DNA of 64,000 nucleotides. Origin: Rhabdornis inornatus. Its lineage: Eukaryota; Chordata; Aves; Passeriformes; Rhabdornithidae. The stretch lies in NCBI GenBank assembly GCA_013397075.1, contig VWZS01002411.1, positions 295,740 through 359,739 of the forward strand, given 5' to 3'. The notes under the pieces were generated by a model. It searched no databases. It was given only the letters and a program-made list of their open reading frames with translations, and was not told where the DNA came from. Of the stretch, positions 35,301-47,300 are shown piece by piece. Both the position numbers and the translations under genes were made by a program. Numbering within the stretch: the stretch's first letter is position 1; each line of letters opens with the position of its first letter.

Positions 35301-38300
35301 TCACACTTTGGACACAATCCCACCACACTCTGATGTGTCCCCATCGCTCATAAGAGCTCCCTTCTGCTCTGCCTGGGGAATTTGGGAATGTGTGATGCAT
35401 CTCTCTGTTGTCCCTGGGATTTATCCCCTCTGTCCACTTTCTCCCTGTGCAGGTTTCGACCGCTACTTCTCCAGCAGGACCCTGGACAACAACCGCCGGA
35501 ACATCTGGTTTGCCGAGTTCTGGGAGGAGAATTTCCACTGCAAGCTGAGCCGGCACGCACTGAGGAAGGGCAGCAGCATCAAGAAATGCACCAGTAAGAG
35601 CTGGGGGGCTGCTGTGGGGGCTCATGGGGGGGATGTGGTTCTGGTTGTGAGCATGGAGCACTTTGCCTGGTGGGGATCCTGTCAAAGCTCGATTCCAGGT
35701 TCTCAACTCCTTCCTCAAGCCCCACTGTGCATTTTGAGTCATTTCCAGCCAAAAGAGGCTTTAGGGACGAGTGCAGTAAACAAGGCAGCCGGGGATCTGT
35801 CTTGCTGACAGCGCTGCTGTCAGGTGATGGTTGGAGGCTTGGGGAGGTGACATGTTTACTGAGAGATGGGAGAGATTTACTGCCTGCCTGGCACTGGCTG
35901 AAGACAGATGACGGCGCCGTGGCTCGCGGGCTGCGACGTGGCAGGACTTGGGGACGTTGGCATATCCCTTTGTCCCCTTGGGAGGGATGTCTTTTGAAGC
36001 CATGGACCTGGCTGTCACTGCGAAGTTGGATCATGAAAGTTTTGCTTTTCCCTCTGCTTTCACCACTGAGGATGAGCGGGATGTGCTTCCACATCCCTGT
36101 CCTTGCAGGCATTCCCCAAGGGTTCAGCTGGTGATTGGGATGGTGCTTCCACATCCCTGTCCTTGCAGGCATTCCCCAAAGGCTCACCTGGTGATCTGGG
36201 TGGGCAAGCAGCAGGGGCATGCCAGAAAACTGGCCAGTGGCCATGGCCTTGGGTAGCCAAGAGCTTCTCATCCTTCCCCAGAGCATCACGGAACCCTCAG
36301 CACCAGGAGATGCATGAGCAGGCCCTGGGAGTGCTGATCTCCTCATCTCCACTGTGATGTAGTTTTTAAACAGGTGATATTTCAGGGCTAAGGTGTCAGT
36401 GGAAGCAGCTGAAACTACAACGTGGCAAATGTCCTAGGAGCTGTCTTTAAATCATTGGAATTTGTCAGCAAATAAACCATCTCCCGAGTGATTGCTTGGC
36501 AGATAGAGCAGGGAACTAAGGCCTGGTGAAGCAAATCTCCTGCCCCTGCAGATCCACGAGCTCCTGCCCCGCAGGGCTGATGCAAATGCCCAGTTTGGGG
36601 CTGTTTTCCTCACGTTTGGCTAGAGCCCAACATGCCCAAGAAATGCCAGCTTGGATTGTTTATTCCGCCCCAAAATCCAAACTGAAGGATCCCACCCTGA
36701 ACCAGACAGCTCTTGTTCCTGGATGGAAGAGCTGCGAGGAAGGTGAGGGCTGAGCTGATGGAATTCCTGATGCTGCTGCCTGTGTTAACCCTGAGATCAG
36801 CCCTAGCACCCATCAGATGTTTGTCCCACGTGGAGGGACCGTCCCCGCTCCTGGCTGGGCTCACCCAGCCCAAAAACACAGCAAGGCATGCTGGGTGCCA
36901 CCAGCACCCACAAGATTTGGAGATTCTCCATCCCCAGCTCCCCACAGACGTGCTAGGGGTGATTTTGATTAACTCTTGCCAAAAGCCAGGACCAGTGGTG
37001 TGCTGGGAATTGATTCTAATCCCGTCTCATCCGCCGCTGGGGAAGAGCTGCGTCCCTCCTCTGAGGGGGCCGCCGAGCCTCGTCACGCTCTTGAAAATTA
37101 ATTACCAGCTCTGTAGAACGACGCACGACCCTGCTATTTTAATCAGCAGGTCACCTCCCTTCCATGGCCCTCATCTATTGGAGCGTGGCAGAGATTTATT
37201 GTCTCCAGGTTGGGAACCAGCCTCGGCTGTCTGCTCCACATTGTCCCTCTGTGCACCAGCCTAATTCCCGTCTGGAAAAAAGCAGCTGGGGCTGGGGCAA
37301 GGTGCTGACAGACAGAGGGACAGCCCCAGGGATGTCTCCTTATCTGCACTGCTCAGCTGTGGCACAGGGATGCAGATCCAGCCTCCACAGCCCGTGCTAT
37401 TGCAGCGGGTTGGATTTCGGGATGTGTTTGGGATTGAGGGAGGCTGAGGAGCTGTAAGGGACCAGCCCTGGGTCCTGTGTGTCCCCTGGGCAGGACAGTG
37501 CTGTGGATGGTGGCAGGGCTGTGACATCCCCATGGGCTCAGCTCCCCTGGACAGTCTATTACAGCTCCTCTTTTAATGGGTAATTATCTTGACAAGACAG
37601 AGTGGCCTGTCTGCGCCTTCGGAGATGAATATGGGGAAGGGCCTGAAGTTGAGGGGGAAGATTAATGGCTCCTGTCAATAATGTGGAAGGAGGGATCACC
37701 TGCAGGGCTTTGCATGAGTAATCTCCACATCCCAAAAGTGTTTTTATAACTTTGAAGGATGGGCTATGAATTCACCTCGCCGATATCATCTTTTCCTGTC
37801 GGTCAGTTCGTTATCAATTCGCTTTAGTGTCATGTCAGTGGCACAAGTCCCAGCACGGGGACCTCCAGCGTGGCTCATGTGGCTGTCCCCTCTCACCAGA
37901 GCTTCATCCCATCCCCAACAGCAGGGAAGGAAGGGATCAGCACCTGCTGCTTGGTCCCTGTGAATCCCACCTCACAGGGTGTGTCCCTACCTGGTGGAGC
38001 TGGAGTTAATTTTGGGCACCCTGGCATGGCTTTCTAGGAGGTGCTGCCTCTCCAGAGGAGGGAGGTGGTGCCCTCGGCTCCCTGACAAGCCCTCCTTCCC
38101 TCTGGAGGCCTGGCTGGATGCCCGGCCATGCCTCAGGGCAGGGATGGAGGGGCAGAGGCCAGGGCTCTCCATAGCAGTGGTGGCCCTTGGGAGATGCTCT
38201 CTTAGCTGTAATTAACAGCGTGCTGCGTTAATCGGTGTCTTCTGCTAAGTGATAAACATGTTTGTGGTCCCATTAAGGGCAGTGATGGCAGGGGGGAAGG

Positions 38301-41300
38301 CAGCTGTCACTGGTAATTGCCAGATCCTTGCAGGATCTTTCCAGCCGGGGAGGCTGTGGGGTCAGCAAGGCAGGAGGGTGATGAGGGGAGTGGGGTGACA
38401 GGAGGCTTTGGCAATGAGACAGGGGACAGGCAGGCAGTGATGGATGCTGCCTGGGTGGTCCTTGACACCACTGGTGGAGCCTGAGCTGGTGGAAACTCCC
38501 AGGAGGTGAAGGGGGGATGAAACACGCAGGGGTGAGGGTGGAATGTCGGTTACAGCCCAGCCCATGTCCTGCTGGGGGACCTGGGAGTTCAGGGATGTCC
38601 CATGGACAGCGATGTGACATCCCAAGGGCTCTTGGAAGCACAGCAGGGTGCCAGCACACACATTTTCAGAACCACCTGATGGGGAGGTTGGCTGTGTGTT
38701 CCCCAGGGAATGTTCCTTGGCTGTGTGTCCCCTGGATGTGCAGGTTTGGGAATGGGGCTGGAATTTCCATCTCCTCCAGCCCAGGGTGGGCTCGTTTGCA
38801 AGGGTTTGGGTGCAGCAGACACATCCTGGGAGGGGTGGCTGGGGCACAGGAGGTGGAACCCCCTTCCCCTGTCCCCACAGACCGGGAGAGGATCGGCCAG
38901 GACTCCTCGTACGAGCAGGAGGGGAAGGTGCAGTTTGTCATCGACGCCGTCTATGCCATGGGACACGCCCTGCACAACATGCACAAGAACCTGTGCCCCG
39001 GCAAGGTGGGGCTCTGTCCCCGCATGGACCCGGTGGATGGCGTGGAGCTGCTCAAGTACATCCGAAACGTCAACTTCTCAGGTGTGCCATCAACTTCTCA
39101 GGTGTGCTGTGCCCTGGGGCGCTGGAAGGAGCAGCCCTGGGGCCTGGGGGTCTCTGATTGTCCCCAGTGTGGGTCACACAGCAGCACCCACAGTTTATTT
39201 GTGGTGCCGTTTGGCAGCTGCTGCACTGTGAATGCAGCGTGGAAGGAGGGCAGCAGATCAGCAGGTGATGAGGTCTGAGCTTCCACATCTCCTGAGAACC
39301 TTTGGAGCGTAAATCCAGCAGCAATGCTGCCCTGCCCTCACCCTGCCCTGCCCTCACCTGCCATCCTGCCCTCACCCTGCCCTCACCTGCTGTCCTGCCC
39401 AGCCTCTCCCCCTGCCAGCTCCTCCCTCCCAGCTAGCAGAGGTCCCACTGCCTCCCGCTGCTCTGCCCTTGTCTGTCTCAGATCTCCTCTGGAAGTGCAT
39501 CTTTTCCTCTGCCCTGTCTCCTTAATAAACATTTTCTGTCTGGTCCCCTTATTATTTCTATTTATCTCCACCCTCTGATCTCCCCCACAGTGTCTCTTTT
39601 ATTTATTTTCCCCTCTTGCTTGATTCTTCTCTTCTTTCTTTCATTAGTATTTATCTCCAGAATTCACTTGATTTAACTTCTGAAGCTGCTTTTGCCGCTT
39701 TCCTAAAAGAAACAGTGATGGGGGAGCATCGAGCCAGAGCCCCCCTGGAGCCCATCAGCAGGGTGGGGGTTTCTGGGGGTGCTGTGGGTGCTGACCCCCC
39801 TTTCCTGCAGGCATTGCTGGGACTCCTGTGACATTCAATGAGAATGGAGATGCTCCAGGGCGTTACGACATCTACCAGTACCAGATCAGAAACTCCACCC
39901 CTGAGTACAAAGTCATCGGGCAGTGGACAGACCACCTGCACCTCAAGGTAAGGGCGTGGTCCAAGGGGAAGGTCCTGCAGGTTTCTCTTCTCACCACACA
40001 GAGTCTGGGAGCCCCTGGGTGCAAAGCCAGGCAGCCAAGATGGAGGGGGCAGAGGGGAAGGTGTGCCCCAGGTACACACTCGTGCTTCAGCACGTGTGAC
40101 CACACCCTAGAGACTCTGGGTATGGGGCAGGAGACTGGAGCCAGACCAGAGCAGATGGGGTTTCCTCAGGAAAGGAGTGGCTTCATTTTGGGTTCCAAGT
40201 GTTGAATCTTCCCAAAACACCACTGGAAATCTTCACCACCTCCCTGTCCCCATGCGAGCTTGGGCTGGGACCCTCTGTGGTATGTGCTGATGGGTTGAGG
40301 GTCCAGATCCAACCAGGGCAGGGCATCCCCTGTGCCCAGGTGTGCCCGGCAGGTGCCTGCTGTGCCCTCAGCATGGCTGGTGCCATCTGCCCCGCAGGTG
40401 GAGAACATGCTGTGGCCGGGGGGTGGGAGCCAGCAGCCCAGCTCCATCTGCAGCCTGCCCTGCAAGCCGGGTGAGAGGAAGAAGCTGGTGAAGGGCATCC
40501 CGTGCTGCTGGCACTGCGAGCGCTGCGACGGCTACCAGTACCAGCTGGACGAGTTCCACTGCAAGCGCTGCCACTTCAACGAGCGGCCCAACGAGAACCA
40601 CACCAGCTGCACGCCCATCCCCATCATTAAGCTGGAGTGGAGCTCTCCCTGGGCCGTGGTGCCCGTGTTCATCGCCATTGTGGGCATCATCGCCACGCTG
40701 TTCGTGGTGATCACCTTCGTGCGCTACAACGACACGCCCATCGTCAAGGCGTCGGGGCGGGAGCTCAGCTACGTCCTGCTCACGGGCATCTTCCTGTGCT
40801 ACGCCACCACCTTCCTGATGATCGCCGAGCCCGACCTGAGCACCTGCTCCCTGCGGCGCATCTTCCTGGGGCTGGGCATGAGCATCAGCTACGCCGCGCT
40901 GCTCACCAAGACCAACCGCATCTACCGCATCTTCGAGCAGGGCAAGAAGTCGGTGAGCGCCCCGCGCTTCATCAGCCCCGCCTCGCAGCTGGTCATCACC
41001 TTCAGCCTCATCTCCCTGCAGCTCGTCGGCGTCTGCATCTGGTTCATCGTGGACCCGTCCCACTCTGTCATTGACTACGAGGACCAGCGGACTACAAACC
41101 CCCACTTTGCCCGGGGCATCCTCAAATGTGACATTTCGGACCTGTCCCTCATCTGTTTGCTCGGGTACAGCATGCTCCTCATGGTCACCTGCACTGTGTA
41201 CGCCATTAAGACCCGCGGGGTCCCGGAGACCTTTAACGAAGCCAAGCCCATTGGGTTCACCATGTACACGACTTGCATTGTGTGGTTAGCCTTCATCCCG

Positions 41301-44300
41301 ATATTTTTTGGGACGTCGCAGTCGGCAGAAAAGGTAAGGGAGGAGGGGAGAGGCCTGGCCGGTGTGCAGGGCTGGGAGAGGCTGTGGTGTCTCGAGCGAG
41401 AAGAGTCCATCCCTGGTCAGCTTGGGAATTGCGGTGGGAAGTTTTCCGTGCTCTGTTGGCCCCACTGCCCCTTGTGGATGGGGGCAGTGGGCAGCACAGG
41501 CTGCTCTGTGTAGGCTGTGGGAGGACGAGCCCCCAGGGTAGGTCCCTGGTGTCATGGGCACAATTCCTGCAAGGACAGGGATCCGGTGCTGCCCAGCCAG
41601 CCCCTGTTCCCAGTGCAGAGTTCCCATGGGACCGAGGCCAGCCTGGATGAGGCTCCGTGCTCAAGTGCGAGGGATTAAGAACAAAGAATAAAAATCTCAT
41701 GAATGAGACCCAAATCCTTTGCCTGCCAGCCAAAACAGGAATCATCGCATTTCTGTCAAACGCAAACATCTCCCGCCTGCCAGCCCAGCGCTGCTCTGAT
41801 GAACAAACCTTGGAGCTGCTGGAAATCCCTGGGGTGTCCCAGCATTTGGACCCCTCTCTGGATCCCCCGAGTGTGTCCCCATGCTGCTGACACCGTGGCT
41901 TTAGGACACACCTGTTGCAAAGGTTTGCTGAGGGAAGTTTTGCTGTGGACGCCTGAGTTTGTCGTGTCCTGGAGTGTCTCTTCTCCATCCCTCGAGGAGG
42001 CTGAGTCTGCCCAGCCACCCCTGACCTTGGCTCAACCAAAAAGTCCCATCCGGCCTTCTCTGGCTGGAAGTGTGAAGGAGAATTAAAGGAAATAAATGGA
42101 GTCTTTTGCAGCATTTCCATTTTGATGAGATGGCAGGGGAGATACTAACAAGAAAGCAGGTTTTTTAAGAAATTATTGCAAAACAAAAGCTCCCTGAAAG
42201 CCTCCTTAATGTGCTTGGCATACTGTGGGTAATAAAGATGGAAATGATAATGATTGTAGATTATGCGCAAGGTTGCTCACCTCTTCACTGCAGCTTGTCA
42301 CGGGATAATTTAGGGCTGCTGAACGCTGCCTGTCAGGCAGCAGCTCCACAATAGGCTGTGCCTCTCGTTGGGGGTTGTAATGCACAGGCCTGCTCTGTTA
42401 TTAGGCTGCTAACAAGCTGATTAGAGGCGGAAAAAGTGATGTTCCCAACTCCCCTCGGACGCGGAGCCCTGTCTCACAGCCCAGCCCTGCCTCGAGCCTG
42501 CTGAACCAGCCCCGGAGGGGCTTTGGGATTCCAGCTTGGAGATCGGCTCTGCTGATGTGGGAGTGGGCTCTGAGTGTCCCCAGGATGTGGAAATGTGCTC
42601 TGAGTGTTCCCAGGCTGTGGGAATGGGCTCCCAGTGTCCCCTGGCCATGGGAATGGGTCCTGAGTGTCCCCAGGCTGTGGAAGTGGGCTCTGAGTGTCCC
42701 CATGCCATGGGAATGGGTTCTGAGTGTCCCCAGGCTGTGGAAATGGGCTCTGAGTGTCCCCATGCCATGGGAATGGGTTCTGAGTGTCCCCTGGATGTGG
42801 AAATGGGCTCTGAGTGTCCCCAAGATGTGGGAATGGGCTCTGAGTGTCGCCTGGCTTTGGGAATGGGCTCTGAGTGTCCCCAGGCTGTGGGAATGGGCTC
42901 TGAGTGTCCCTGAGCCACAGCTGAGGGATGATGGATGTGCTCAAGTGAGACTGGAGGGAACAGATGATTGGGGCTCCCCCAGTGCTTTAGCTGTTGGTTT
43001 GCACTCTTGGGGAGACGAAGGTTGAAAAGGAGCTGTTGCACAGCCCGCATGGAGGGGGTGGCTCTGAGTGTGTCCTTAGGGTGACACCTGGGGGCACTGG
43101 CACTGGCATCACTCATGGGGTGCTCTGGGATTGCTCCACGGAGCACCACCAGCTCACCGTGGGGAGGGATCCCATCACCTTCACCCCACTGCTGCTGGGA
43201 CTGAGCCCTCTTGGGCTCTATGGAGTGTCTGGACCCTTGGGAAAAGAAATTCCAGGAGCATTTTCTGGGCTGTTGTCTCATGGATGAAGTCCTGAGGATG
43301 CCACAGTTCTAACCCACACCTCTGAACCCCTGGTACTTCTGCCCTGACCCAGGGCAGCCAAGGCTGCCTCGTGGTCTGGAGGAGTTGGGTGCTAATCCCC
43401 GTTTCTACTTTTATTTGCTTTACCTCGTGCCCACAACTTTGCAGGGAGGTGGCACATTATTGTAACAAGTCCCCCAAGCTTTTTCTGAAAAGAAGCTCTT
43501 ATCCCCGCCGATCCCGGCGGATTACAGAAATAGCAATAACAGAGGATCTGAAGAAAGAGACAATTTCCTGCACTGATAAGGTGGCAGTGGAACAGTGGAG
43601 TCATTGTCTGCTTCCCTGTTTATCACATTTGCTTTTAGCCATAGAAAAGAGGGAGAGGGAAGGAGTGAGAGGGACTGCCCAGTGGTGTTTGGAGCGCAGA
43701 GCAGGTTTGTCCTTCCCCAGCACCCACCACGGTGCAAAACCTCTTGTGGTAGGGCCAGGCGTGGATTTAAAGTGGGGCAGCTCCCCATTAATGCAGATTT
43801 GCTGTGGGACAGGCACAAGCCTGGGCTGTGCCTCAAGCCTGGGCTGCTCCCTTGGGCAGGATGAGCTCACCCAGCCCTGGGCAAAGCTGCGTTTAGGGTC
43901 TGCTATGGGGTCATTTTGGGTGACTGTTGTCCCTCGGCGTCATCGCCCTGAGCCAGGGCTGGCTGTGCTCTTCGATGCAGCCCACGAGGCAGCAGGAGCT
44001 GGAGCTTATTGAGCTTCCTCAATGAGCACAGCTCACACCTCCCAGGGCTCCAGTGTCGTTAATGGAGAGGCAAAGCAGGGTCCTGGGCTGGAAGCCAATT
44101 AAGAGAGTAGGAAGTGAAACTGTGAGAAATGGTCATTTTTTTGCAGTGGCAAAAGGTTAACTGAGCAGAGCTCCACGGCTGTGTGGAGTCTCCAGGCTAA
44201 AAATATTCCTGTCTGAGCTGGTGAGAGGTTTGCTGCGGCGAGACACGGCTGCGGAGGCTGGAGTGGGCAGGAAAACGCTTCCTGCAAACGCATCCTGGGG

Positions 44301-47300
44301 GGAAAGGTTGTCACAGTGGCCCTGTGAGACCCCAAAAGTGCAGCAGGAGGCAGAGAGTGGGGTGGGGAGCTGGGACTGGTGCCAGCAGGATCTCAGCACG
44401 GAGGAGTCCCTGGCAGCACTGGGAGAACTGGCCCAGGAGTGAGGGGGGAGCACACATGGAGGTGTCTGAGCTCAGCTCAGCTCAGCTCAGCTCAGCTCAG
44501 CTGCTCTCTCCCTCCTCGCTGAAACGCCCCCGAGCCCCAAGGCACAGGGAGGGGGGACTCTCTGCAGAGGTACAAAATATGGAAATTGCTGGATTGGTGA
44601 GGGAAGGCAGGGAGATGAGGGGTGCTGAGCTCAGCTGTGCCCACTGGGCCACGCTGTGCTGGTTCCCAGGCAGGGCTTGGGGTGCCTGGAGTTGGGCTCC
44701 CAGTGTTTCCCTCATTCCTGGCCAGTCCAGGACACCCGTGGCAGAGTCTGGAGAGTTGGAGCAGGAAAAAAGAAAACCCAAGAAGGAATAAAAAAGCGCA
44801 CATATTCTGGCACAGAGATGTGTTTTGACTTTGCTTGATGAAATGACATTTTTATTTCCAAAAACTGCCTAGAGAGAGAAGGTGGAACAAACAAACCGGC
44901 GCGTGTGACAGCAGGAGGTTTTATTCTGGGGACAAACCAAAGTTTTTCAGTTGACTCAGAACAAGCTTGGTGGCATTTTCCCTTCGGGGCTGAGTCAGAA
45001 TGCTCTGATCCAGGTGCTGCTTGGCTTTGTGGAGTCACAGGTGGGACCTGTGGGTCCTGGGGGGGTCCTGGAGCAGCTGTGTCCCCCCAGCTCTCACTTT
45101 TGGGAGCTGTGCAGAGCCTCTGCCTCAGCGTGTGCTCTCCATCACCTTTTCACTTCAGAAACCCTCAGGTGAAATGTGTGCCCCTGGGGACATGGGGATC
45201 CCTGCTCTGGCTGCTGCTGCAGCCCCCAGGCTCCTGCAGGTGCTGCCTCCTCACAGGGCATGAAATCCCAGCTGGGAAACACCTGCAGGGGAATCCCTGG
45301 GCACTGAGTCATGGGTGAAGTTCAGGAACTGCTTTAAGGCTCCTTCTAAAGCCTTGACCTGCACACAGGTGTGTGCAAAAGCATCTGGAGACCCAGAGCC
45401 CCCTCCCTGCTCATCCCCAGAGCCTCAGAACTGCCTGCTGGAGAAGGGGATGCTGGAGAGGATGGAGCCAGGTGCTGGCAGAGCAGGGATGCCCACGGAG
45501 CAGGGACTTGCCCTCCCAGCCTCCCCAGGAGGTGGGATGGGCAGAGGGAGGGGGTCTCTGCCTCCACTTGCCACCTGCTTCAGATGCCCCGGCTTGAGAG
45601 GAGCCTGCCAACTGCTCTCCATAGAAAAATGGATTATTCTACAGTCAGATTAATGGGCTTTCATTTTGCAAAACATCTGTCACTGTTAGTCCTGGACAGT
45701 GAGCGTGAAATTAGTTTTGACTGCAAAAAGGCAGCGTCGGTGTGTAATATGTGACTTACATGACAAGAGCCCAGGAGTCAGCTGGGGAATGGGAATTACC
45801 TGTTGAAGGGAGAAGGGCAGAGGGGTGTGCCCTGGGCATGGAGTGTGCCATGGCATCAGTTGTCCTTGCTGTGCCCTGAGCTCCTGTCCTGAGGCTGGTG
45901 GAGCATCAAACACCCAGCACTGCCAACATTCCAGCACTGCCTCCCCACTCCATTCATTTAACCCCAAGTTTCCCTCATTTCTCCCTTTCCCCCTTTCCCT
46001 TTTGGACCCCAGTGGCTCGGGGCAGCTCTCAGCTGGTGGCCTTGTGTCTTGCAGATGTACATCCAGACCACGACGCTCACCATCTCGGTGAGTCTGAGTG
46101 CCTCGGTGTCCCTGGGCATGCTCTACATGCCCAAGGTGTACATCATCCTCTTCCACCCGGAGCAGAACGTCCCCAAGCGCAAGCGGAGCCTCAAGGCCGT
46201 GGTGACAGCGGCCACCATGTCCAACAAGTTCTCTCAGAAGGGAGGGTTCCGCCCCAACGGAGAGGCCAAGTCAGAGCTCTGCGAAAACCTGGAAACACAA
46301 GGTGAGGTGGCTCCTGCAGGGGCTCCCAGTGGGATCTTTTGGGGATCATAGACGCTGGGAATGGGGAGAGCTGAGCTCCATCTGCACGTCCCTGACTCAG
46401 TGGGTGTCACACAGGGCTGGGGGAGCTTGGGGTGAGCAGGGCTGGCAGCTCCATGGTGCCCAGGGAGGGAATGGGCACGTCCCTGACTCCAGTGGGTGTC
46501 ACACAGGGCTGGGGGAGCTCAGGGTGCCCAGGGAGGGAATGGGCACATCCCTGACTCCAGTGGGTGTCACACACGGCTGGGGGAGCTCAGGGTGCCCAGG
46601 GAGGGAATGGGCACATCCCTGATTCCAGTGGGTGTCACACATGGCTGGGGGAGCTCAGGGTGAGCAGGGCTGGCAGCTCCTGTGGTGCCCAGGAGGGAAT
46701 GGGCACAGCAGCAGCACCAGGGGCGGGAGGCACAGGGGGACATCAGTGCAGCACCGAGGGGACATTTTTCACTCTGTCACTGCCGGGTCACGTATCCTTA
46801 AATAAACAACAGAATAAATAATTCACAGGGCTTTGATACGGGCAGATCAGCTACGAAAACATCGCAGCTAACAAATAGCTCTGTCAGCTCCAATTCCTTC
46901 TGCTCTATCTAATTGTTATCTGGGAGCACCAGTTGGAAACCTGCAGCAAGGTTCCACTGCCAGCCAGGCACCGTGAGCTGCCCGTGTCCCCTCCCTGTGG
47001 GCTCTGTTTGTGCTGCTCAGGCTGTGCCAGGCTGTGCCAGCTGTGCCAGCACTCATCCGTGCCCTTGGCTGGAGGGTGTCCCTGTGCCTGCTGACCCCCT
47101 GGCACCTGGGCACCTCGTGGGGGTCTCGGCAGAGCAGCAGGAAGGGGGGGGTTCATTGCTCTGTGGCTTTTGCTGTGCTCCCCAGTGCCACTCTGGGATG
47201 GTGGAGCCATCGCTGCCTCCTCTCCTGGTGTGTCTGAGGCCTGGGGAAGCTGGGGGGTGGCAGCAGGGATGTGTCCCTATGGCACCCTCTGGATGAGGGG

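Larger units (their letters stand above)
35594..38880 (+). other. GRM4: GRM4 intron 5
   Basis: A 3.3-kb intron with a two-copy 60-bp tandem duplication near 36078 and an AT-rich candidate regulatory block near 37560. No other exon is seen. Confidence 0.92.
41334..46054 (+). other. GRM4: GRM4 intron 8
   Basis: A 4.7-kb intron between the TM1-TM6 exon and the TM7 exon. It contains an AT-rich candidate regulatory block near 42100, a 30-bp minisatellite at 42562-42913, a block with a GC-rich inverted repeat near 43495 and an AGCTC repeat near 44468. No alternative tail exon is recognised. Confidence 0.93.

Noticed and set aside
39102..39110. Second exon 6 donor as the real one
   Set aside because: It would add 20 coding bases and shift the frame before exon 7; the first donor gives the conserved FSGIAG junction.
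40368..41105. Long antisense open frame across GRM4 exon 8
   Set aside because: It mirrors GC-rich third positions of the sense exon; the product is Asp/Val/Gly/His-rich and matches nothing.
42421..43281. Long antisense frame with 10-residue repeats
   Set aside because: It is a translation of the 30-bp minisatellite; no start context, splice logic or homology supports a gene.
47022..47055. CTGTGCCAG repeats as a functional element
   Set aside because: Three short copies only; simple local slippage explains them.
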